Source of the DNA: Verrucomicrobiaceae bacterium
GTDB lineage: Bacteria > Verrucomicrobiota > Verrucomicrobiia > Verrucomicrobiales > Verrucomicrobiaceae
Reading direction: 5' to 3'
DNA: 64,000 nt
NCBI GenBank assembly: GCA_947466075.1
Contig: CANIBP010000009.1
Location: 1-64,000 of the forward strand
Of this stretch, positions 8,544 through 17,438 are shown one piece after another. Below the pieces are notes generated by a model. The model was not told the DNA's origin. It did no database searches and was given only the letters and a program-made list of their open reading frames with translations. A program made the translations under genes and the position numbers. The first letter of the stretch is position 1; every line of letters starts with the position of its first letter.

Positions 8544-9302
8544 TCACGGGCGCCAGCGGCGGAACTCGACGACGTGATGCGTGAAGGTGAGGAATAATAG
8601 AGACATGCTGAGGTAGTAAATCAGCGGACGGCTGTCGATGAGTCCGGCGGTGAAGATGCGGATGTGCTCCGTCGCAGCGAAATAGTTCACGATGTCCACG
8701 AGGGTATCGGAAATCTTGCGGCCCACGACCATGATGAAGATGCCGAGCAAGAAATGCATCAAACTCAGGGTGAAGGAAATGATCGCGGCGACAATTTGGT
8801 TTGCCGTCAGCGCAGAGGCGAAGCAGCCAACGGCAAGATTGAACATGCCCATCACGACAAGGATGAGATAGGCCCCCTGCATCGCGCCGCCTGGCAATTC
8901 CACCTGTCCGCCACTGATCCAGTGAGCAAATTTGAAATTAAACAGGCTAGGCAGCCACAGCACACAGTACACGATCACGGAGGCAAGGTACTTCGAGCCG
9001 ACTACCTGCCAAGCGCGGACCGGTGCGGTAAACAGTGTCTCCAGCGTGCCTAGCTTCTTTTCTTCTGCAAACAAGCGCATGGTCAAGAGCGGGAAGATAA
9101 AGAAGTACGAGAGCCAGAACCACATGGCGTGGAAGCTCCAACTCACAATGGAACCTTCACTCGGTGCGCTTTCCAGCACGGAAAGAGCGGCACGGAAGGC
9201 GAAGCCGTTCAGCACCATCACCAGCGCTAGTACCACGTAGGCGACTGGGGAGACAAAGAATGAGTGCAGCTCTTTTTTGAGCAAAATCCAGAAGATCCTC
9301 AT
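8544..9302 (-). CDS. ABC-2 type permease (GldF-like)
   Basis: A 252-residue integral membrane protein with six predicted hydrophobic segments. It starts MRIFWILLKKELHSFFVSPVAYVVL, the usual opening of ABC-2/GldF permeases ('KKEL..FF.SP.aYv'). FAEEKKLGTLETLFTAPV (~80-97) is the coupling motif that contacts the ATPase in this family (E-x-x-x-GT-x-E-x-L-x-x-x-P). Its ATG overlaps the stop of the ATPase gene by 4 bp (ATGA), indicating translational coupling. Confidence 0.93.
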   Translation of the reverse strand: MRIFWILLKKELHSFFVSPVAYVVLALVMVLNGFAFRAALSVLESAPSEGSIVSWSFHAMWFWLSYFFIFPLLTMRLFAEEKKLGTLETLFTAPVRAWQVVGSKYLASVIVYCVLWLPSLFNFKFAHWISGGQVELPGGAMQGAYLILVVMGMFNLAVGCFASALTANQIVAAIISFTLSLMHFLLGIFIMVVGRKISDTLVDIVNYFAATEHIRIFTAGLIDSRPLIYYLSMSLLFLTFTHHVVEFRRWRP

Positions 9303-10264
9303 AGGACGTGAGTGGGGATATCGGAAGGAATTCCGGCGTTCATGGAGAGTTCGACGAAAACATCCTCCAAGGTGGGAAGTTGGCGGTGCATTTCACGGAT
9401 GCGCCATTTTTGCTGCATGGCGAGTTCCATCACTGCGTCCCGAACGTCATGCTCCGGCTCCACGCGCAGCGTGAACTTGCGCCACGGATGCACAAGGATT
9501 TTTTCCTCCGTGGTTTTGCGCACTCCGGTGATGGCGGTGAGTTTTTCCGCCACTTCGCCCGTTCCGTCGATTTCCAAATGCAGCAGCGTGGTAGAGCGAA
9601 GTTGTCGCGTTAGGTTCTGGGGCGTGTTATTCGCACGGAGGCGCCCCTGATGAATCATGATCACACGATCGCAGGTCTGCTCGACCTCATGCAGGATGTG
9701 CGTGGACAGCAACACTGTGTGTTTCGACTTTAAATTTCGCAGCAGATCGCGCACATGGCGGATCTGCACCGGATCGAGGCCATTGGTCGGCTCGTCGAGA
9801 ATGAGCAACTTCGGTTTGTGTACCAGTGCATCGGCAAGCGCTACGCGTTGACGGTAACCCTTGGAAAGATTGCCAATCAGGCGCTTCCGCATGTCGGTCA
9901 CCCCAGTCAGTTCCATCACCTCGCCCACACGGCGGCGCATGGCATGACCAGAAAGTCCTTTCAGCTCCGCCCGAAAACGCAGGTACTCGTTCACTTTCAT
10001 GTCGGTGTAGAGTGGGGCCATCTCAGGCATGTAACCCACGGACTGCCGCACTTGGATGGACTGCTGAAATACATCGAATCCCGCCACCTGCACCCGGCCG
10101 GAGGTGGCCGGCATGTAGCCACTGAGAATCCGCATTGTTGTCGATTTTCCTGCACCATTAGGCCCAAGAAACCCGACAATCTCCCCTGGCTCCACTTTGA
10201 AGGAGATGTTGTTCACCGCAGTGCGTCCGGCATACTGCTTGGTGAGTTCCTGAACATCAATCAT
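9299..10264 (-). CDS. ABC transporter ATP-binding protein (GldA-like)
   Basis: 321 residues. The start is the ATG giving MIDVQELTKQYAGRTAV; upstream in-frame starts lack homology. Walker A is GPNGAGKST (~37-45), the Q-loop region has QSVGYMPE, the signature is LSKGYRQRV (~134), Walker B is LLILDEPTNGLD (~152) and the switch His is in LLSTHIL (~186). The C-terminal ~100 residues are the regulatory extension typical of ABC-2 exporters. First gene of the ATPase-permease-GldG-DUF4340 operon. Confidence 0.95.
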   Translation of the reverse strand: MIDVQELTKQYAGRTAVNNISFKVEPGEIVGFLGPNGAGKSTTMRILSGYMPATSGRVQVAGFDVFQQSIQVRQSVGYMPEMAPLYTDMKVNEYLRFRAELKGLSGHAMRRRVGEVMELTGVTDMRKRLIGNLSKGYRQRVALADALVHKPKLLILDEPTNGLDPVQIRHVRDLLRNLKSKHTVLLSTHILHEVEQTCDRVIMIHQGRLRANNTPQNLTRQLRSTTLLHLEIDGTGEVAEKLTAITGVRKTTEEKILVHPWRKFTLRVEPEHDVRDAVMELAMQQKWRIREMHRQLPTLEDVFVELSMNAGIPSDIPTHVL

Positions 10265-10404
10265 AACTGGGGAGAGGGAGTGACGGGGGTGAGAAGAGGG
10301 TAAATTAAAGCCTATGCCCGCCGGAAAGACAATTCGCAATCAGGCATTCGTAAAATTGATGACAGCGCCCCATGATGCCGCCTTCGCCTCGCATCGCAAT
10401 AAGT

Positions 10405-11733
10405 TCAGTTATTGTAAGCCACTTCACCGTGCTCCGCGAGGTCGAGACCTTGGTTTTCTTCTTCGGGGCTGACGCGCAAGCCAATCGTGAGATCGATCAC
10501 TTTCAAGATCACAAAGCTAGCAATGCCGGAGAGCAGGATGGTGTAAACCGAGGCAAGGCTCTGAGTCACCAACTGACTCCCTATGCTAAAGTCTCCCAGA
10601 CCGCCGGCGAAGCCCGTAGAGCCAAATACGGCAACGAGGATGGTGCCAACGAATCCTCCCACGCCATGCACGCCGAAAACGTCGAGCGAATCGTCATAGC
10701 GGAACCGTTTTTTCAGCTTGGAGCAGGCCAGCCAGCAGAGTATTGCCGAAAGGCTGCCAATGCAGATCGCACCGACAGGGCCAACTTTGCCTGAGGCGGG
10801 TGTAATGGCTGCCAATCCAGCGATTGATCCGGTGGCGATGCCGAGGGCACTGGGTTTGCCGTTGCGAATCCATTCGATGAGCATCCATATCACCGAGGCG
10901 GCGCAGGCGGAAAGATGGGTGACGACGAGCGTCATAGCCGCTGCTCCGTTTGCCGCGAGTTGACTGCCTGCATTAAAACCGAACCAACCAACCCAGAGCA
11001 TGCCAGCACCAGTAATGGTTAAAACCAGGTTGTGCGGCATTAATTGCGCACTGGGGAACTCTTTGCGTGGCCCTACCATCACGCAGGCCACCAGTGCGGC
11101 CACACCAGCCGTGATATGCACGACAATACCGCCTGCGAGGTCAATGACACCGGATAGCCCAAGGAACGCGCCAGCTTTGTGCCATACGCCGTAGCAGCAG
11201 GGCACATAGACAATCAGGCTCCAAGCGATGCTGAAAACGAGGATGGCTTTAAACTTCATGCGCTCGGCAAATGCACCAATGAACAGGCCCGGCGTGATCA
11301 GGAAGAACATCATCTGGTAGGCGAAGTGCAACAACTCTGGGATCGTTGGGCAGTCTGCACGGACGGAGGTGGGCGTGACGCCATTGAGAAACATTTTGCC
11401 GAAGCCGCCGATGAATGATCCGCCGTCCGAAAAGGCCAACGAGTAGCCGCATCCGAACCAGACCAAACTCAGTACCGCAGTCAATGCGAAGCATTGCATC
11501 AGGATGGAGAGGATGTTCTTGGCCCGCACCAGTCCAGCGTAAAACAGCGCAAGGCCCGGAATCATCATGAAGAGCACCAAGGCAGTCGAGACCAGCAGCC
11601 AAGCGGTGTCTCCGCTATTGATCGTGGTGCCGTCGGCGGCATGGGACGTGGTTGTGAAGAGAACGAGCGCAGCCGTCACGGAAAAGCTCCGCGAGGCTCC
11701 GCTCCCGATGCGTTTGAGCAGGGGAAGGGACAT
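10405..11733 (-). CDS. amtB: Ammonium transporter AmtB
   Basis: 442 residues with 11 or more transmembrane segments, an Amt/MEP channel that conducts NH3/NH4+. I start at MSLPLLKRIGS, which gives a cleavable signal-like segment ending near SHAADGTTINSGDTAW. The 22-residue longer start lacks support. Seen: MIPGLALFYAGLVRAKN (~55-72, family signature), AFAERMKFKA, the pore-His regions VHITAGVAALVA and DVFGVHGVGGFVGT, and MLWVGWFGFNAGS. No glnK/glnB lies next to it, unlike many proteobacterial operons. Confidence 0.95.
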   Translation of the reverse strand: MSLPLLKRIGSGASRSFSVTAALVLFTTTSHAADGTTINSGDTAWLLVSTALVLFMMIPGLALFYAGLVRAKNILSILMQCFALTAVLSLVWFGCGYSLAFSDGGSFIGGFGKMFLNGVTPTSVRADCPTIPELLHFAYQMMFFLITPGLFIGAFAERMKFKAILVFSIAWSLIVYVPCCYGVWHKAGAFLGLSGVIDLAGGIVVHITAGVAALVACVMVGPRKEFPSAQLMPHNLVLTITGAGMLWVGWFGFNAGSQLAANGAAAMTLVVTHLSACAASVIWMLIEWIRNGKPSALGIATGSIAGLAAITPASGKVGPVGAICIGSLSAILCWLACSKLKKRFRYDDSLDVFGVHGVGGFVGTILVAVFGSTGFAGGLGDFSIGSQLVTQSLASVYTILLSGIASFVILKVIDLTIGLRVSPEEENQGLDLAEHGEVAYNN

Positions 11734-11801
11734 GGTTGGTTGGCGACTGGGTTGGGAACCGCCGAGGCTAAACAGTCGCGTGCATCCGACAAGCGGCAAC
11801 T

Positions 11802-12248
11802 TTAGCCCTTGGTCTTGCGGAGTAGTTTAATGCCTTCGATGCGCATCTTTTTGTCGGCGGCCTTGCACATGTCGTAAATGGTAAGCGCGGCAATGCTGAC
11901 GGCGGTGAGAGCTTCCATCTCCACACCGGTCGGAGCGACGGTGGTGGCGGTCGCAGTGATGAGGATCGCCTTGGGACGGATTTCGAAGTCAATCTGCACT
12001 TTGCTCAGCGGAATCTGATGGCAGAGCGGAATAAGGTGCTGCGTCTGCTTGGCGGCCTGAATGCCGGCGATTCGAGCGATGCTGAGTACGTCGCCTTTTT
12101 TCACCTGGTTGTTCCGAACCAGGTCGAGCGTGGCCGGCGCGAGCGAAATGCGGCCTTCAGCGACCGCTTCACGACGCACGGGCGGCTTGGCAGAGACATC
12201 GACCATGGCGGCTTCACCTTTGCGATTGATGTGAGTGAGCTTGCTCAT
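11802..12248 (-). CDS. moaC: Cyclic pyranopterin monophosphate synthase MoaC
   Basis: 148 residues. With MoaA it converts GTP to cyclic pyranopterin monophosphate, the first step of molybdenum cofactor synthesis. Start at MSKLTHINRKGEAAMVDVS, the usual N-terminus. Seen: AKQTQHLIPLCHQIPL (~65-80, the conserved LCH metal/active-site region), PTGVEMEALTAVSIAALTIYDMCKA (~107-130) and the Lys-rich end IEGIKLLRKTKG. It starts 5 bp after the moaA stop. Confidence 0.96.
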   Translation of the reverse strand: MSKLTHINRKGEAAMVDVSAKPPVRREAVAEGRISLAPATLDLVRNNQVKKGDVLSIARIAGIQAAKQTQHLIPLCHQIPLSKVQIDFEIRPKAILITATATTVAPTGVEMEALTAVSIAALTIYDMCKAADKKMRIEGIKLLRKTKG

Positions 12249-12253
12249 GGCTT

Positions 12254-13252
12254 TTAGCCTCCGATGGCGATCATCTTGCGGTTGGGCTGATAGTTGTCGC
12301 GGAAATCGTGCTCCTTGGGTTTGCGGGCGACGACGTTTTCGAAAAAGGCGGCGAGTTCGGCATCGCTGCAACCCCCACGCAGCACGCTGCGGAGGTCGAA
12401 TTCGAGGAAGCTGCCGAGGCAGGGGCGCAGTTTGCCATCACAGGTAAGGCGGAGCTTGTCGCAGTTTTCGCAGAAGTGCAGGTTTGTCATAGCGCCGATG
12501 AAACCGATCTTCTGGCCGGTGGCCGGGATGAGATGATACGCAGCGGGGCCGTTGGTGCGGAAATCGGGTAGGGGTGTGAGCGAGCCGGATGTTTGTTCGA
12601 CGAGTGCCTTCGCGGTGGCGATGGGGAGGAAGTTGTCTTCGCTCAGCATATCCTGCGTGCTCACGGGCATGAGTTCAATGAAGCGCAGCAGGGCGTTCTT
12701 TTGGCGGGCAAAGTCGATCAGCGCGGGCAATTCGCGCTCGGTCTGGCCTTTCATGAGGACGCAATTGAGCTTGATCGACTGAAATCCGGCAGTGACTGCG
12801 GCGTCGATGCCTTCGAGCACGCGCGGCAGCAGATCTCGGCTGGTGGTGCGTTGGTAAACATCGCGGTCGAGCGAATCGAGCGAGATGTTGGCCGTGCGGA
12901 CACCAGCTTTGACGAGACGCTCGGCCATGGTGATGCCGTCCTCGGTTTTGGCGAGCAAGGTGCCGTTGGTGGAGATGCCGATATCTGAGATGCCGGGAAT
13001 CTTTGCTAAATCAGCGCAGAAATCAGCGACCCCGGGCCGGGTGAGGGGTTCGCCGCCGGTCACACGGATCTTTTTGATGCCGAGTGTGGCTCCGACGCGC
13101 ACGGTGCGAAGCATTTCGTCGTAGCTGAGCGTGTCTTCCTTGGCGAACCACGCCTGCTCCTCCTCAGGCATGCAGTAACGGCAACGTTCATTGCACCGGT
13201 CGGTGATGGAGACGCGCAGGTAGGAAATGCGATGGCCGAAGAGATCTTCCAC
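12254..13252 (-). CDS. moaA: GTP 3',8-cyclase MoaA
   Basis: A 332-residue radical SAM enzyme of molybdenum cofactor synthesis. The N-terminal cluster motif is CNERCRYCMPEE (CxxxCxxC, ~18-28), then RVTGGEPLTRPG (~63) and STNGTLL (~97). The C-terminal cluster appears as FCENCDKLRLTCDGKLRPCLGS (C-x2-C-x13-C, ~260-280). The very end lacks the GG tail important in some MoaA proteins; it finishes KMIAIGG, so the two terminal Gly are in fact present. Operon with moaC downstream. Confidence 0.97.
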   Translation of the reverse strand: MEDLFGHRISYLRVSITDRCNERCRYCMPEEEQAWFAKEDTLSYDEMLRTVRVGATLGIKKIRVTGGEPLTRPGVADFCADLAKIPGISDIGISTNGTLLAKTEDGITMAERLVKAGVRTANISLDSLDRDVYQRTTSRDLLPRVLEGIDAAVTAGFQSIKLNCVLMKGQTERELPALIDFARQKNALLRFIELMPVSTQDMLSEDNFLPIATAKALVEQTSGSLTPLPDFRTNGPAAYHLIPATGQKIGFIGAMTNLHFCENCDKLRLTCDGKLRPCLGSFLEFDLRSVLRGGCSDAELAAFFENVVARKPKEHDFRDNYQPNRKMIAIGG

Positions 13253-13288
13253 AGAAAGAACGCTCTAAACCACACTCTGTGGCTTTGC

Positions 13289-14545
13289 TCAAGCTTCGGT
13301 GTGCAGCAAAGGCATGCGCATGGTGAAGGTGGTCTCGCTGCCGGGCGTGCTGGTGAGTTCAACCTTGCCGCCATGCGCCTCGACCGCTCGTTTGACGATG
13401 GAAAGCCCCAATCCGGTGCCTTTGATTTGCGAGGAGTGGTGTTTGTTCCCTCGGTAGAAGCGCTTGAAGACGAAGGGCAGGTCATGCGCGGGGATGCCGA
13501 TGCCGTTGTCGCTGACTTTGAGCAGGCAATGGTCTTTTTGCCATTCGCCACTGACGCAAATGACGAGGCCGGGCTTGGTGTTCTCTTTGATCGAGTTCTC
13601 AATGAGGTTGGTAAACACCTGATCCCAGTAAAAGCGGTCACCTTCGAGTTTACCGCCGTCTTTGGGAAAGTTGAATTCGATCTTCACATCGCGGCCCTCC
13701 AGCATCGGGGCTAGATGATCGGCGGCATCTTGGGCGCAGGTGCGAACGTTGAAGGGTTCCAGATTCAAGCTGCTTCTGGCATCTTCCAGCCGCGAGATGG
13801 CGAGCATATCTTCGATGATGCGGGCGATGCGTTTGCCGTGCTTCTCCATGACACCAAGGCTGCGTTTCATCACAGCGGCGTTAGGCGCGGAATCATCCTG
13901 CAGCATTTCAATGTAGCCGTTGATGATCGTCAGTGGCGTGCGTAGTTCGTGTGAGGCATTGGCGACGAAATCCTTGCGAATCTGCTCGGTCATCGCGGTT
14001 TCGGTCACATCCTGAATCATCAGCCAGGCTCCACCGCCGGATGTGGCGGGCAGTGGTGCAGATTCGATGAGAAAATGGCGCCCGCTAAGGTTGGTCCCAG
14101 CGCCCACGTCGGACGGTAACACCTGGATGCGGCGTGTGGCGTGGCGTTTCTCGGTGATGGCCACCTGCACGAGATCGGTGATCTGATGATCGCGCACGAC
14201 TTCGATAAGAGCGCGTCCAGAGCGGGAATCAGCATGGAGTAGTATTTTTTTGAGCGGTTGATTGGCGTAACGCACCCGCAGGTTCTCATCGACGAGCACC
14301 AGGCCCTGAGTGATTTCATCGAGCAGAGTTTCAAACACCCGGCGCTGCCCGGCTTGCTCTTCCGCGACCTGACGGGCGCGATACAGTGCCATCGCCTGTT
14401 CGGGCAGTTGATTCGCATCACGTGCCCGTAGGCCGATGCTCTTTGCCACTCCTTCCCAGCGTTGCAGCCAGCGCCGCTCACGACGTGCTATGTCGATGAT
14501 GCACGCGACGAGCAGGATGAGGAGGACAAGGCTGAGGGTGGTCAT
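13289..14545 (-). CDS. phoR: PhoR-like sensor histidine kinase
   Basis: 418 residues. One N-terminal transmembrane segment (LSLVLLILLVACIIDIA), a PAS domain (~70-180, LLDEITQGLVLVDENLRVRYAN), the dimerisation H-box NASHELRTPLTIINGY (~200-215), N-box NLIENSIKEN (~318), G1 VSDNGIGIP and G2 KGTGLGLSIV (~385). This is the PhoR layout. The four-base overlap with the response-regulator gene, and the phoU gene nearby, support a phosphate role, although the substrate signal cannot be read from sequence. Confidence 0.88.
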   Translation of the reverse strand: MTTLSLVLLILLVACIIDIARRERRWLQRWEGVAKSIGLRARDANQLPEQAMALYRARQVAEEQAGQRRVFETLLDEITQGLVLVDENLRVRYANQPLKKILLHADSRSGRALIEVVRDHQITDLVQVAITEKRHATRRIQVLPSDVGAGTNLSGRHFLIESAPLPATSGGGAWLMIQDVTETAMTEQIRKDFVANASHELRTPLTIINGYIEMLQDDSAPNAAVMKRSLGVMEKHGKRIARIIEDMLAISRLEDARSSLNLEPFNVRTCAQDAADHLAPMLEGRDVKIEFNFPKDGGKLEGDRFYWDQVFTNLIENSIKENTKPGLVICVSGEWQKDHCLLKVSDNGIGIPAHDLPFVFKRFYRGNKHHSSQIKGTGLGLSIVKRAVEAHGGKVELTSTPGSETTFTMRMPLLHTEA

Positions 14546-15240
14546 GCAGGAACAGCCTCAATCAGTTCGGTCTGGAACTGGAAGCCGGTACCGCGAATGG
14601 TGACGATATGGTCGCAGGCTGCACCGAGTTTTTCGCGCAATCGTTTGATGTGCGTGTCGAGCGTGCGGGTGGCAACATCGCTGTTGTAGCCCCACACTTC
14701 GCGCAGCAGGTCGGCACGGGTATGGACGGTAGTGTCGTTTTCCATGAGTGTGGTCAGCAGCTTGAACTCGGTCGTAGTCAGATCGAGCGGCACGCCGTCC
14801 AAGAAGAGTTTCATGTGCTTGCGGTCCAGCATGAATCGACCGCGTTGCACCTCGGAAACATGTGTCACCTTCTTCACCCGGCGCAAAATTGCGCTGATGC
14901 GCAGATAGAGCTCACGTGGGCTGAAAGGTTTCGTGAGGTAGTCGTCCGCACCGAGCTCTAAGCCGGCGATTTTATCGGTGACCTGTGCTTTGGCGGTAAG
15001 AATGATGACTGGGATGGTGGCGGTACGGGTGTCAGCTCGCAGCCGTTTAAAAATCTGCACCCCATCCATACCTGGCAGCATGAGGTCGAGCACGATCAGT
15101 TCGGGGGTGTGCTCAACGGCGGCAGGTAGGGCCTGCAGGCCGTTGCCAACACAGATCGGCTCATGCCCCTCGCGGGTGAGATGCAGGGCGATAAGTTCAG
15201 AAATGTCTGACTCATCTTCGACGATCAATATTTTACTCAT
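14542..15240 (-). CDS. phoB: PhoB-like OmpR-family response regulator
   Basis: 232 residues; start at MSKILIVEDESDISE. Receiver domain: acidic pocket EDE (~8-10), phospho-acceptor Asp in LIVLDLMLPGMDG (~53), Thr in ILTAKAQ (~80) and Lys in YLTKPFSPREL (~103). The C-terminal winged helix (~130-225) contains LTTTEFKLLTTLMEN and VATRTLDTHIKRLREKLG. The stop overlaps the kinase start by 4 bp. Divergent from the glycosyltransferase gene across a 178-bp gap. Confidence 0.9.
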   Translation of the reverse strand: MSKILIVEDESDISELIALHLTREGHEPICVGNGLQALPAAVEHTPELIVLDLMLPGMDGVQIFKRLRADTRTATIPVIILTAKAQVTDKIAGLELGADDYLTKPFSPRELYLRISAILRRVKKVTHVSEVQRGRFMLDRKHMKLFLDGVPLDLTTTEFKLLTTLMENDTTVHTRADLLREVWGYNSDVATRTLDTHIKRLREKLGAACDHIVTIRGTGFQFQTELIEAVPA

Positions 15241-15418
15241 ACAGGCTGGTTTTGCTCTGGTGCCGTGTTCCAAGCAAACTTATGATGGCGACGAACTTGT
15301 CACATGGCAATCAACTTGCTCAGGCGACTGGTTTGATCCGTGTCGTTTTCGTCACACGGCTAGGTTGGATGATTTTCCCTGCTGCTTTATGAGAAAAATA
15401 GATTCTTTATTTACTCCA
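15241..15418. promoter_or_regulatory. Divergent promoter region between phoB and the glycosyltransferase gene
   Basis: 178 bp carry the promoters of both transcription units. An imperfect inverted repeat, CCGTGTCG at 15338-15345 and CGTCACACGG at 15350-15359 around TTTT, sits roughly in the middle and is a candidate operator. I could not fit two 11-bp Pho-box repeats with confidence. The last 40 bp before the glycosyltransferase start are AT-rich (TGAGAAAAATAGATTCTTTA). Confidence 0.35.
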
Positions 15419-16540
15419 ATGCGGGTTCTCATCGTCACCGACACGTTTCCGCCGGACATCAACGGCGTCGCGCGAACACTCAACACCCTGGGTGAGGGGT
15501 TGCAGCGTCGTGGCCACACGGTGCGGGTCGTCACAACTCATGAAGCGACCGATGCTTCTGGGCTGTCACGTGATGTGATGCATGCGCTGCCGCTGCCGGG
15601 CTATCCTGGCCTGCGCATGGGGTTTGCTTCCCTGCGCCAGATGCTGGATATCCTTGATGCCTATCGGCCTGATGTTCTCTATGTGGCGACGGAGACGATT
15701 ATGGGCATCGCCGCCATTCGTGCGGCGGGAAAACGGGGAATCCCGGTGGTGTCGGGGTTTCATACGAATTTTCAAACCTACCTCGAAAACTACCATCTGC
15801 CCGGAATGGAAACGATTGCAGCAGCTTTTCTGCGCAGTGTTCACAATCAAACCGCCCGCACACTGACGCCTTCGGTCGATACAGCTTCCATGCTGGAGCG
15901 CTGGGGTATCCGCAACGTCGGTGTCATGGGCCGTGGCGTAGAGACCGAGTCGTTTGATCCCGCACGTCGAAGTACTGCACTGCGGCAAAGCTGGGGTGCA
16001 GACGAATCAACACCGGTGGCGATCTACGTCGGACGCATAGCGGCAGAAAAAAATCTCGATCTCGCGGTGCGGGCTTTTACAGAATTCCAAAAAGTGCAGC
16101 CGATGGCACGCATGGTGTTTGTCGGTGATGGTCCGCGGCTGGCGGCGTTGAAGGAAGAACATCCCGAGTTTCATTGTGCCGGCGCGCGTACTGGCAATGA
16201 TCTGGCCGCGCACTATGCCTCGGGCGATGTGTTTTTGTTCCCCAGCAGCACTGAAACCTTTGGCAACGTCGTACTTGAGGCGATGGCCTCCGGCCTCGGC
16301 GTCGTAGCCTTTGATTATGCCGCGCCGCGTTTACTCATTCGTTCCGGTCAAAACGGCTGGCTCGCACCGTTGGGGGATGAAAAACTCTTTCTTGCACAAG
16401 TTTGCACGGCGGCTGCTTCTTGGAATGATGGTGCCATCCGCGCCGCCGCCCGGCAATCGGCCTTTGATCTCGGTTGGGGGCGTGTGATTGACCAATTTGA
16501 GCAGGAACTCCGTTCGGTGATGCAAACTTCAGCCCTTTGA
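15419..16540 (+). CDS. GT4-family glycosyltransferase (Agt/SqdX-like, candidate lipid glycosyltransferase)
   Basis: 373 residues; start at MRVLIVTDTFPPDINGVARTL. GT-B fold: the N-terminal domain has the ING-VARTL loop, PGYPGLRMGF (~60) and GFHTNFQTYLENY (~115-127). The C-terminal donor domain has YVGRIAAEKNLDLAV (~202), FVGDGPRLAALKE and the EX7E region SSTETFGNVVLEAMASGLG (~277-295). This subgroup holds SqdX, mannosyltransferases and the Pi-starvation glycosyltransferase Agt. It is 1 bp from a PlcP-like phosphoesterase and divergent from phoBR. I infer a role in glycolipid synthesis during phosphate limitation; the sugar and acceptor are not predictable. Confidence 0.85.
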   Translation: MRVLIVTDTFPPDINGVARTLNTLGEGLQRRGHTVRVVTTHEATDASGLSRDVMHALPLPGYPGLRMGFASLRQMLDILDAYRPDVLYVATETIMGIAAIRAAGKRGIPVVSGFHTNFQTYLENYHLPGMETIAAAFLRSVHNQTARTLTPSVDTASMLERWGIRNVGVMGRGVETESFDPARRSTALRQSWGADESTPVAIYVGRIAAEKNLDLAVRAFTEFQKVQPMARMVFVGDGPRLAALKEEHPEFHCAGARTGNDLAAHYASGDVFLFPSSTETFGNVVLEAMASGLGVVAFDYAAPRLLIRSGQNGWLAPLGDEKLFLAQVCTAAASWNDGAIRAAARQSAFDLGWGRVIDQFEQELRSVMQTSAL

Positions 16541-16541
16541 C

Positions 16542-17408
16542 ATGATGAGCGACATTCCCGAGCCAATTGAAAGTGCCGAGACCAAAACCAAGCTGCGCTT
16601 CAAGACCATTTTCATCTCCGACGTGCATCTAGGCATGCCGGACAGCAAAGCTGCGCAGGCTTCACACTTCATCCGCAACTGCCTGTGCGATAAACTCGTG
16701 CTCAATGGTGACATCATCGATGCCTGGCATCTCACCCGACTCGGCGGCTGGAACAAGAGCCACACCAACTTCATCCGCACCGTGCTGCGCAAGATGGAGA
16801 AGGAGAACACCCAGATCATCTACCTTCGTGGCAACCACGACGACGTGCTCGACCGCTTCATCCCCATTCAGTTCGAAAACTTCACCATCACCGACGACCA
16901 CGTTCATCACACCGCGAAAGGCGACTACCTCGTCGTGCATGGCGACGGCTTCGACGCTGTCACCAGCAACCACGCTTGGCTCGCCAAGCTCGGCGGTCTT
17001 GGCTACAACGTGCTATTGCGCTTCAATCGTATCTACAACGGTTACCGTCGCCTGCGTGGCAAGGAGGCGTTCTCCTTCAGTGCCTGGATCAAGCACAAGG
17101 TGAAGTCCGCCGTCAGCGCCGTCGGCAAATACGAGGAGCAGTTGCAGAACCTCGCTCGCCAGCGCAACTGCATCGGCATCATCTGTGGACACATTCACAA
17201 GGCCGACAACAAGATCGTCGGCGACACGCATTACCTGAACTCTGGTGACTGGGTCGAATCCATGACTGCGGCAGTAGAAAATCTCGACGGCAGCTTTGAA
17301 ATCATTCAGTATGCCGACTTCTGCCGACGTACCCATCGCGATCCCAAAGGGGCCGCCGTCGAAGCGGAGGAAGTATTTCCGGCTAAATCTTCTGTAATTC
17401 CAATGTAG
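16542..17408 (+). CDS. Metallophosphoesterase, PlcP/UDP-2,3-diacylglucosamine diphosphatase-like
   Basis: 288 residues. Dinuclear metal motifs: FISDVHLGMP (~25), NGDIIDAWHL (~59), LRGNHDD (~94), VHGDGFDAV (~128) and CGHIHKAD (~205). The ending NSGDWVESMTAAVE (~232) is typical of the LpxH-annotated subgroup that contains PlcP, the phospholipase C of phosphate-starved rhizobia and marine bacteria. That enzyme releases diacylglycerol from phospholipids for a neighbouring Agt glycosyltransferase. True LpxH (lipid A pathway) is the alternative. Placement between a GT4 gene and phoU favours the PlcP-type role. ATG pair at 16542/16545; either could be used. Confidence 0.85.
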   Translation: MMSDIPEPIESAETKTKLRFKTIFISDVHLGMPDSKAAQASHFIRNCLCDKLVLNGDIIDAWHLTRLGGWNKSHTNFIRTVLRKMEKENTQIIYLRGNHDDVLDRFIPIQFENFTITDDHVHHTAKGDYLVVHGDGFDAVTSNHAWLAKLGGLGYNVLLRFNRIYNGYRRLRGKEAFSFSAWIKHKVKSAVSAVGKYEEQLQNLARQRNCIGIICGHIHKADNKIVGDTHYLNSGDWVESMTAAVENLDGSFEIIQYADFCRRTHRDPKGAAVEAEEVFPAKSSVIPM

Positions 17409-17438
17409 CAAATCTGTCACATTGGTTCATTCTAACTC

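Noticed and set aside
15241..15418. Pho box upstream of the glycosyltransferase
   Set aside because: Several GTCA/TGTC words occur, but I could not align two 11-bp direct repeats with the right spacing. Only the inverted repeat at 15338-15359 is reported, with low weight.
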